Assembly: GCA_026826555.1 (NCBI GenBank)
Contig: JAKSZT010053928.1
Coordinates: 3,292,691 to 3,356,690, forward strand
DNA from: Tolypeutes matacus
Taxonomy: Eukaryota > Chordata > Mammalia > Cingulata > Chlamyphoridae
Length of the DNA stretch: 64,000 bases
Reading direction: 5' to 3'
The notes under the pieces are model-generated. The model was not told the DNA's origin. It searched no databases and saw nothing but the letters and a program-made list of their open reading frames with translations. How positions within the stretch are numbered: position 1 is the first letter of the stretch; every line of letters begins with the position of its first letter. Both the position numbers and the translations under genes were made by a program. This document shows, one piece after another, positions 56,161 to 64,000 of the stretch.

Positions 56161-56480
56161 TTTTTTTTGTTTTTTGTTTTTTGTTTTTTCTTTGTTTTTG
56201 GTGGTTTTTTTTTTAGAAAAACTTTATTTCAACTTCAAAAAATAACAGATAAAAGACAGCTCAGAATATTATGGAAGCATTGCTTTAAAAAAAATTCCTG
56301 TCCAGGCACATTTATCTTATTTACTCCTAAAAGTAAATCCAATAGTTTCTCCAGTGTTGTGCAAGATGAATAAATGAACACAGATTGTTTAAATGACATT
56401 ACCAAGGTCTCCTTCTTAAGGAAGTGAAAGAAAAAAATGCTTGATCATATTCACATCTCATAAAACTAAATCTCATATTG
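56161..56480 (-). pseudogene. Candidate processed-transcript 3' end (retrocopy), source unknown
   Basis: On the minus strand a 265-base unique segment ends TTGAAATAAAGTTTTTCT and passes into an A-rich tail (T-rich at 56161-56215, with interspersed G and C). AATAAA lies about 15 bases before the tail, as in a polyadenylated mRNA. No coding frame recognised, so only 3'UTR may have been copied. It could instead be the end of an unfamiliar retroposon. Confidence 0.4.
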
Positions 56481-57511
56481 TTTTTACCTTAAGCATTGAT
56501 ACAGTACATTCTTTGCTTTTGCTACAAACATATTACAATATTATTGTTAACTATATTCTTTAAATTACATTAGTTATATTTTTGCCATGTAGCACCATAT
56601 TCTTAACCCTTGTAAAAGAGGAACATTCTTGTATTTGTATTATTAACCATAATCCTCATCTACCACTAAAATCACTAGTCTCTAGATTGTTCCTTAGCTG
56701 TCTTTGAATTAACATTAACCGCCCTAGACTACCCCTTTTAGCTGCAGTCATATTTATAAATCAGCAGAGTTAGTTATACTCATAATAATGTGTTACTACC
56801 AACTCTATCCATTTCCACTTATTTAAATCAACCTTATTAAACATTCTACATATATTCAGCATCAGCTCCCCATCCTCAATCCACATTCTATCTCCTTCTA
56901 ATCTGTAGTCTGTAATTTAGCTCCATAAGTTTACTCATCATATTTAGTTCATAACAGTGAGACCATACAGTATTTGTCCTTTTGTCTGCCTTATTTCACT
57001 CAACATAATATCCTCAAGGTTCATCCCATGTTGTCTTATGCATTCCAAGTTCATTTCTTCTTAGATGAATAGTATTCCATCGTATGTATATAACACATTT
57101 TGTTTATCTATTCATCATTTGATGGGCACTTAGGTTGTTTCCATCTTTTAGCTATTGTGAATCATGTCACCATGAACATCAGTGTGCAAATATCTGTTTG
57201 CATCCTTTAAGTTCTTCTGAATATATTCCTAGTAGCAGGATTGCTGGATCATATAGCAGTTCTATATTTAGCTTCCTGAGGAACTGCCAAACTGTCTTCC
57301 ACAGAGGCTGCACCATTCTACATTCCCACCAGCAGTGAAGGAGTGTTACTATTTCTGCACATCCTCTCTAGCACTTGTAGTTTTGTTTTGTTTTGTTGGT
57401 TTTTTTTTCAGTAATGGCCATCCTATCAGGCATGAGATGATATGTCATTTTAGTTTTGATCTGCATTCTCCTAATAGCTCGTGATGTTGAACATCTTTTC
57501 CTGTACTTTTT

Positions 57512-57951
57512 TTCTTAAAGATTTACTTATATATTTACTACCTCCCCCCCAATGTTGTTTTTGTGGTTGCTGTCTGCTCTCTGTATCCATTTGCTGTGTG
57601 GTCTTCTGTGTCTGCTTGTCTTCTCTTTAGGCAGCACCAGGAACCAATCCTGGGACTTTCCGGAGTGGGAGAGAGGTGCTCAAACTCTTGTGCCACCTCA
57701 GCTCCCTGGTCTGCTACGGCTCTTACTGTCTCTCTTCTGTTTTTCTTTTTGTTGTGTCACCTTGCTGCGCCAGCTCTCCACTCAGGCAAGCACTCCATGC
57801 GTGCCAGCACTCCTGTGCGAACCAGCACTCTGCATGGGCCAGTTCGCCATGTGGGCCAGCTTGCCTTCACCAGGAGGCCCAGGAATTGAACCCTGGACCT
57901 CCCATATGGTAGACGGGGAGCCCAGTTGCTTGAACCACATTCGCTTCCCTC
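57512..57951 (-). mobile_element. Long composite DAS-type SINE with TSD
   Basis: About 440 bases. Two B-box complements (GGAACCAATCCTGGGAC at 57640; GGAATTGAACCCTGG at 57882) with a spacer containing repeated CCAGC-x-CTC units (57775-57860). TSD TTCCTGTACTTTTT at 57498-57511 and 57952-57965. Same architecture as 17549-17966. Confidence 0.9.
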
Positions 57952-58036
57952 TTCCTGTACTTTTTGGTCATTTGTATTTCCTCTTTGGCAAAATGTCTAT
58001 TCAAGTCTTCTGCCCATCTTTTAATTGGGTTGCTTG

Positions 58037-58283
58037 GGTTTTTGTTTGTTTGTTTGTTTTAAGGTGCTAGGGCTGGGGATTGAACCCAGAACCTTGTATG
58101 TGGGAAGCTGGCGTTCAACCACTGAGCCACATCGGCTTCCCTGAGTTGGTTTTTTTTTTTTTTTTTTTTCCTTCATTTGTTTTGCTTGTTGTTCGTTTGT
58201 TTTTTTCAGAAGGCACCAGGAACCGAACCTGGGACCTCCCATGTGGGAGGCAGGAACTCAACTGCTTGAGCCACACTTGCTCC
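58037..58283 (-). mobile_element. Dimeric DAS-type SINE with TSD
   Basis: Monomers 58060-58143 (GGGATTGAACCCAGAACC; CACTGAGCCACATCGGC) and 58207-58283 (GGAACCGAACCTGGGACC; CTTGAGCCACACTTGC) joined by a T-run. TSD TGGGTTGCTTG at 58026-58036 and 58284-58294. Confidence 0.92.
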
Positions 58284-58405
58284 TGGGTTGCTTGTCTTTT
58301 TATCATTGAGTTGTGTGATCTCTTTCTGTAACATTGAAATCAAACCTTTATCAGATATGTGGTTTCCAAAATTTTCTCCCATTGAGTAGGCTGCCTTTTT
58401 ACATC

Positions 58406-58437
<32 letters not shown>

Positions 58438-61089
58438 TTGTGGGTAAAAATCAAAATTTTCACAATACATACCAATATTTGTAAAATGATATATAAACAT
58501 ATATGCATATATGTGCATTTGCTTACAAAACTGTTTTATATATATATATATATATTTTAAAAAGAGGTGCTTAGATTACCTAAATATTACACGGAACCTA
58601 CAGGGATTCCCATGTTCCCCACCTCCCACACCTCCCACCACATCCCACACAAACATCTCCCACAAGTGTGGCCCATCACCCTCAATGGACTTACACATCC
58701 TGGGGCCTTGCCATCAACCATAGACCACAGTTCACATCGTAGACCACACTCTCTCCCACACAGTTCTGAATGGTATGTGCTGATTTAAAAATGGCCTACA
58801 TCCATTGCCACAACGGCACTCAGGACAACCTCCAAATCCTGAAAAAGGCCCTGTATTTCAACTGCACATCCCCTCCCTGCCCGAAAGTGTCCAGTGGCCA
58901 CTGGTTTCACCTCATTGTTATAATTTCTTCCATTGCTAGAATCACCATATGTGTACAACAGAATACCATCAAGTCCACTCTGGTCCGTAGTTCTTCCCCC
59001 AATCCTGAGGGGACTGGGATGGTGATGTCCACTCCACCTCTAAGTGAGAGAGAGCTTATATCCCATGGATATGGTGGGTGGGATGATCCTGCCTGCAGAT
59101 GCAGGTCTTCTCCATTCCCTGGGATGGCCGTTGCCCATCATTGTCTCCTCGCCAGGTGACTTGGATGAGTCCATTGAGCTGTAGGGTAGGAGTTGCAGCT
59201 CCACCAAAATTCCACACACACCTGGCACATAGGTAGGCCAGAGGCTCCAGTCTCTAGAAGTATACCTAAAAACTCCAGCATCACATATAGGTTTGAATAG
59301 AAGGGACTGATGAACCATGTGCAGGGAGGACTTAAATATTTGAGTCCAATTCTGTCAGTCTCAGGAGCACAGATTCCAATATAAAGCCAACTGATAAAGC
59401 GTCCGTCTCTGGGGCTATCCCCCCTTATATAGGACCTGGGTGTCTCCAGAGCTCTCAGGAGCCCCTCTGTGTGGGGTGATATGCACTTTGATGTTCTATG
59501 AGCTCCTACTGAGGTGTGCATAAACGTTACCTCTGGGATGACCTCCCGACTCTCTTTGAAGTCTCTTAGCCACTTGAACTCATTTGTCTTTACCTTTTCC
59601 CCCTTTTATTCAAGGTCTCTTTCCAGTTGTGTTGCCAGTTGGCACTTGGTATTAATCCCTTATTGCCAGGAGGCTTATCCCCGGGAGTCATGTCCCACGT
59701 TGGGGAGAAGGTAATGCATTCATATGCTGAGTTTGGCTTAGAGAGAGGCCACATTTGAGCAACAAGGAGGCTCTCAGGTGGCAACCCTTAGGCACCCCAT
59801 AACAGTAAGCTAAGTTTCAGTTACAAGAGCAAAAACTCCTAAGGGTAGTCATCAATAAAAAGAACTCAAGTGGGCCATCCTCTTTTGACAGACACTGTCC
59901 CTGCACTCAGAGGACTGTTGCTGCTCCTTTGGAGAATGTGGCAGAACTCTCCAGGCTAGGAATTCAGATTCCCTCATTTATTGAGTGATGTCCACCCACC
60001 GTGACCATGCCCCATCCTTTGATTTTTTGATCAACTTTGTATATCTTTCATGTATATTCAGATGAACTTACTCCCATGAATCCCCCCTCCCAGACACCCC
60101 CCACCAATAATCCCCTGCAGTACCCATTGTAACCCTTCTGTGATCTAAATCTTCCATGAACATGTAGCCCATAAAATAATCAAATACACTTAATAGGAAA
60201 AAGAAACAACAATGATAAGCTTACATGCAAGAGACAAACATAAGGAAACTCAGGAAAAAAACAAAACAAAACAAAATATAATTAGCGGATTGGGACATTC
60301 AAAAAAATGGGGAAAAAAGCATTTTTGCCTTTAAAAAAAAAAAAAATATATATATATATATATATATTCTTTTTTTCCTTTTATCACTGTTATCGGATGT
60401 CCGGTGTGCCATGACACCTTCCCCCTCTCAATCCCTAGTGTCTCCCAAATTTTCATTTAATTTTCAAAGAAGTTTTAGGTCACAGCAAAGTCACACACGG
60501 AATACCAGAGACTCCCAGATACCAAACCACCCCCCCTTCCCCACCCCATATTAAACCCCCCCCTTTTTTTGGATGTTAGCATTGTTATAACTGTTATACA
60601 GATAGCAAAATATAGCAACTGAACATTGTCAATGATTTACAGTATAGTTTACAATTTAGATGATACAGTTTAATAAGTTTTGATGATGTTTACCATGTCC
60701 TATGTCCATTACTGTAAGGTAATGAAAAACCTTTCCCATGACCACTAAATACCCCATTAGATCTTAACTGTTCCTTCCTCCCCACCTCCCTGGGGCATAT
60801 GACACTCCCCTGTCTTGACTCATGGAATGTCAAGATTCATAGTTACATGCCCTGGGTATTTGAACCTGCCCTTCCTAATCTACCCACCTGTCAATGCTGC
60901 ACCACCAAACCCGGTAATACCACTACCCATCTGTCCTATCCTTCAATATGCACCTATACTCTACCCCTTTACCATAGATTATGTCCATATGGGTGATGGC
61001 TGAAAGCCTGCTCTTCTCTTTCTCTCCCTTGTTAACTTATCTTTCAGACAATGGTTCTCAAAGACGGCTTACTTTCCTCAGTTCAAATC

Positions 61090-62568
61090 AGTAAGGTCAT
61101 ATACTGTTCATCCTTGTGCCTGGCTTGCTTCACTCAACATAAGGTCTTCAAGATTCATCCACGTTATTCCATGTGTTAGCACTTTATTCCTTCTTACAGC
61201 TGAGTAATGTTCCATTGTATGTATGTACCACATTTAGCTTATCCATTCATCTGTTGATGGGCACCGGGGCTGATTCCAACTTTTGGCAATGGTGAACAAT
61301 GCTGCTATGAACATTGGTGTGCATATATCTGTTTGTGTCTTTGCTTTCAGTTCTTCTGGGTATATACCCAGCAGTGGAATTGCTGGATCATACGGAAGAT
61401 GTATTGTTAGTTTTCTGTCCTCCACAGTGGCTGGACCATACCACAGTCCCACCAGCAGTGGATGAGGGTTCCTATTCCTCCACATCCTCTCCAACATTTA
61501 GTGTCTCCTGTTTTTTTAATAGCTGCCATTCTGATGGGTGTAAGATGGTATCTCATTGTAGTTTTGATTTGCATTTCCCTGATAGCAAGTGATGTTGAGC
61601 ATTTTTTCATGTGCTTTTTAGCCATTTGTGTTTCTTCCTTGGAAAAGTGTCTTTTCAGGTCACTTGCCCATTTTTTAAATGGGTTGTTTGTCTTTTTATT
61701 TTCAAGGTGTAGGATTTCTTTATATATGCAGGATAGTAGGCTCCTATCAGATATATGTTTGCCAAATATTTTCTCCCATTGGGTAGGCTGCTTTTTTATT
61801 TTCTTAATAACATCCTTTGAGGTGCAGAAGTTTTTAATTTTGATGAGATCTCATTTATCTGTTTTTTCTCTTGCTACTCGTGCTTTGGCTGTGAAGTTCA
61901 TGAAACCATTTCCTATTGCAAAGTCCTGTAGACTTTGCTTCCCTACATTATCTTCCAAGGTCTTTATGGTTTTGGCTCTTATATTTAGATCTTTGATCCA
62001 TCTTGAGTTGGTTTTTGTATAAGGTGTGAGATGGTAATCTTCTCTCATTCTTTTGGATAGGGATATCCAGTTCTCCAAGCATCACTTGTTAAAGAGGCCT
62101 TTCTCTCCCAACTGAGTGGGCTTCGTGGCCTTGTCAAATATCAGATAACTGTATATGAGAGGATCTATATCAGAACTCTCAATTCGGTTCCATTGGTCAG
62201 TAGGTCTATCCTTGTGCCAATACCACACAGTTTTTTTTGTTTTTGTTTTTGTTTTTAAGATTTTATTTATTTATTCATTTATCCCCCCCTTGCTGCTTGT
62301 GCTCGCTGGGTCAGCTAACCACGCCGTGTGGGCAGGCTTGCCTTACTAGGAGGCCCCGGGAACCGAACCCCGGGCCTCCCATATGGTAAACAGGAGCCCT
62401 ACTGATTGAGCCACAGCCGCTTCCCACCACGCAGTTTTGATCACTGTAGCTTTGTAGTATGTTTTAAAGTCAGGTAGTATGATACCTCCAACTTCATTTT
62501 TCTTTTTCAATATGTCTTTGGCAATTCGGGCCTCTTGCCTCTCCAAATATATTTTGTGGTTAGTTTTT
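61090..62568 (-). pseudogene. L1 ORF2 C-terminal portion
   Basis: Frames 62078-61851 ([35 protein letters not shown]), 61625-61407 ([38 protein letters not shown]) and 61497-61234 ([39 protein letters not shown]). Premature stop in place of the region after EWIS; the frame otherwise continues to a natural end near 61090. No RT catalytic core because of 5' truncation. Confidence 0.88.
62235..62425 (-). mobile_element. Long DAS-type SINE in the younger L1
   Basis: Long family. TSD ACCACACAGTTTT (62222-62234) and ACCACGCAGTTTT (62426-62438), one transition at a CpG. It postdates the L1 insertion. Confidence 0.94.
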
Positions 62569-62581
62569 CTTTTTACATCTT

Positions 62582-64000
62582 AACAGTCATTTGAGGCACA
62601 AAAGTGTTTAAATTTGAGGAGGTCCCATTTATCTATTTTTTTTTCTTTGTTTGTTCTTTGGGTGTACAGTTTAAGAAACCACCACCTACCACAAGATCTT
62701 TTTTTTTTTTTTTTTTTTTTAAGCTACCGGAACTGGGGATTGAACCCAGGATCTTGTATGTGGGAAGCTGATACTCAACCACTGAGCCACATCGGCTTCC
62801 CGACCACAAGATCTTGAAGATGTTTCTGTACATTATCTTCTAAGAGTTTTATGGCTATAGCTTTTATATTTAGGTCCTTAATCCATTTTGAGTTAATCTT
62901 TATATAAGGGGTGAGGTATTGGGTCCTCTATTTCTTTTAGATATAGATATCCAGTTTTCCCATCACCATTTGTTGAATAGAAATGTTCTGATCCAGCTAG
63001 GTAGGTTTAACAGCCTTGTGAAAAATCATCTGACCATAGATGTGAGGGTCTATTGCTGAACTTTCAATTCACTTCCATTGTTCAGTCTGTCTTTATGTCA
63101 GTACCATGCTGTTTTTACCACTGTAGCTAAGTAATATGCTTTAAAGTCAGAAAGTGAGAGTCTTCCACCTTTCTTCTTCTTTTTTTAAAGATATTTTTGC
63201 CTATTCAGGGGTCCTTACCCTTCCCGATAAATGTTGATAATTGGCTTTTCCAATTCTGCAATAAATGCTGTTGGAATTTTTATTGGGATTACATTGAATC
63301 TATAAATCAATTTAGGTAGACTTGGCATCTTAATGATATTTAGTCTTCTAATCCGTGAACACGTAATATCCTTTCATTTATTTAGTTCTTTGGTTTCTTG
63401 CAATATTGTGTAGTTTTCTGAATATAGATCCTTTATGTCCTTGGTTAAGTTTATTCCTAAATATTTGATTCTTTAAGTTCGTATTATAAATGGAATTTTT
63501 TTTCTGACTTTCTCCTCAGTTTGCTCACTAGTAGTGTATTGGAATGCTATTGATTTTTGCATATTAATCTCTTATCCTGCCACTTTGCTGAAGTTGTCTA
63601 TCAATTCTAGTCGCTTTGATCTGGATTTTTTTGGATTTTTTAGGTTTAGGATCATATCATCAATGAATAGCCAAAATTTTACTTCTTCTTTTCCTTTTTG
63701 GGTTCCTTTCATTTCTTTTTTTGCCTAATTGTTCTAGCTAGAGCTTCTGACACGATATTGAATAACAGTGGAGGCAGTGGGCATCCTTGTCTTCTTCCCA
63801 ATCTCAGTGGGAAAACTTTGTCTTTCACCATTGAGTACAATCTTAACTATGAGTTTTTCATATATGCACCCTATCATATTGACAACGTTTCCTTTGATCC
63901 CTATCTTTCAGAGTGTTTTTATCAAGGAAGGATGTTGTATTTTGTCAAATGCCTTTTCTGCATTAATCGTCATGTCATTTTTCTTCTTCAGTTTATTAAT
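62582..64000 (-). mobile_element. Older L1, right part: ORF2 central region (runs off window)
   Basis: Resumes at AACAGTCATTTGAGGCACAA, followed by the standard ORF2 order read in reverse: ACCACCTACCACAAGATC, TCCATTTTGAGTTAATC, ATTTGTTGAATAG, TACCATGCTGTTTT, TAAGTTTATTCCTAAATATT, CACTTTGCTGAA, and GGGCATCCTTGTCTTCTTCC near 63780. The RT-box region near 63650 reads F-I-D-D in one frame amid stops. Many frameshifts. Confidence 0.85.
62701..62802 (-). mobile_element. Short DAS-type SINE, exact TSD
   Basis: T-run, AAGCTACCGGAACTGGGG, ATTGAACCCAGGATC, CACTGAGCCACATCGGC. Exact 13-bp TSD ACCACAAGATCTT at 62688-62700 and 62803-62815. Confidence 0.95.

Larger units (their letters stand above)
56481..58394 (-). 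mobile_element. Older L1, left part: 3'UTR and ORF2 C-terminus
   Basis: 3'UTR similar to 18400-19040 (GTACATTCTTTGC, ATTAACCATAATCCTCATC, AGCTGCAGTCATATTTATAAATCAGC), then ORF2 C-terminal text (GATGGGCACTTAGGTTGTTTCC, GGAACTGCCAAACTGTCTTCC). Interrupted by SINEs at 57512 and 58037. Stops at the TSD 58395-58407 and resumes at 62582. Confidence 0.8.
58408..62568 (-). mobile_element. Younger 5'-truncated L1 with very long 3'UTR, exact 13-bp TSD
   Basis: Exact TSD CTTTTTACATCTT at 58395-58407 and 62569-62581; removing the insert rejoins the older L1 in order. On the minus strand it contains part of ORF2 (about 62568-61090: RT-C side, the zinc-knuckle C-x3-C-x7-H-x4-C near 61530, end near 61090) and then about 2.7 kb of non-coding 3'UTR ending in an A-tail. 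The 3'UTR has two related blocks (58556-60340 and 60460-61070) and an (AT)n tract at 60345-60367. One SINE is inserted (62235). ORF2 has a TAA at 61234-61236 and other breaks. Confidence 0.93.
53730..64000 (+). other. ATF2: ATF2 intron, 5' part (partial)
   Basis: Donor GTAAGC. Runs off the right edge. 53730-54220, 54370-54690 and 54940-55685 look unique; from 55690 on it is almost entirely LINE-1 and SINE sequence. Confidence 0.9.

Noticed and set aside
57552..58070. 172-residue plus-strand ORF rich in Cys, Leu and Pro
   Set aside because: It lies within the composite SINE at 57512 and runs into L1; it has no splice support and follows tRNA-like repeat sequence.
58511..58560. (TA)n tract as a possible regulatory or origin-like element
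   Set aside because: Simple AT microsatellite near an L1 3' end; similar tracts at 35093 and 60345 are also repeat-associated.
58770..59784. Several overlapping ORFs of 60-130 codons on both strands at 58500-59800
   Set aside because: They fall in the long L1 3'UTR; no start context, splice sites or recognisable domain, and they are short enough for chance in GC-moderate DNA.
53730..64000. Search for the next ATF2 exon (RLKAAL... and the bZIP region)
   Set aside because: No match found in any + frame; the remaining sequence is intron and mobile DNA.
1..64000. CRISPR arrays, phage, operons, defence or toxin-antitoxin systems
   Set aside because: The sequence is vertebrate intron; repeats are dispersed retroelements and microsatellites, and no bacterial-type gene organisation exists.

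Overview
This is a 64 kb piece of a placental-mammal genome, almost all intron. The organism is very probably a xenarthran, most likely an armadillo (Dasypus-like): at least 24 loci carry a tRNA-derived SINE of the DAS type described from the nine-banded armadillo, with its stereotyped tRNA head (A box TGGCTCAATCAGTAGGG, B box GGTTCGGTTCC), and the LINE-1 copies and MaLR-like LTRs have a matching lineage-specific look. There is nothing bacterial here: no operons, CRISPR arrays or functional tRNA/rRNA genes.

The only host gene found is ATF2 (activating transcription factor 2, a bZIP/CREB-family factor), on the + strand. Seven internal coding exons lie at 3520-3589, 24970-25066, 28068-28186, 28333-28461, 47617-47795, 48410-48524 and 53643-53729. 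All have AG/GT borders, and reading phase is kept across every junction. They total 796 nt and encode about residues 12-276 of the roughly 505-residue protein: the C2H2 zinc finger, the p38/JNK phospho-acceptor region (TPTPT) and the Pro/Ser/Thr-rich linker. From memory the protein looks identical to human ATF2 over this stretch. The first coding exon lies upstream of the window. The basic region, leucine zipper and stop lie downstream.

The introns (21.4, 3.0, 0.15, 19.2, 0.6 and 5.1 kb, plus partial introns at both ends) are filled with nested transposons. The main ones, mostly antisense to ATF2, are: a nearly full-length LINE-1 at 8704-15424 with a 14-bp target-site duplication (TSD), inserted into an older L1; a rearranged L1 at 28880-33005 with tandem 5'UTR monomers; a decayed L1 at 37590-44080, continuing at 46983-47465, whose 5'UTR was split by a MaLR-type LTR element (44088-46982) that itself contains another LTR; an L1 at 48770-51500; and at the right end an old L1 (56480-64000+) split by a younger 5'-truncated L1 (58408-62568, 13-bp TSD) with a very long 3'UTR. 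MIR, L2 and old L1M fragments fill smaller stretches. Intron 25067-28067, the middle of 21823-24969 and parts of 52700-55690 look mostly unique.

I found no new gene system. The items most worth a second look are a 57-bp repeat of unknown origin present on both sides of the zinc-finger exon (one copy with a TSD), the long modular L1 3'UTR and its 106-bp 'orphan' copy at 35192-35297, tandem L1 promoter monomers, loss of the same reverse-transcriptase catalytic Asp in two L1s, and inverted SINE pairs that bracket ATF2 exons.
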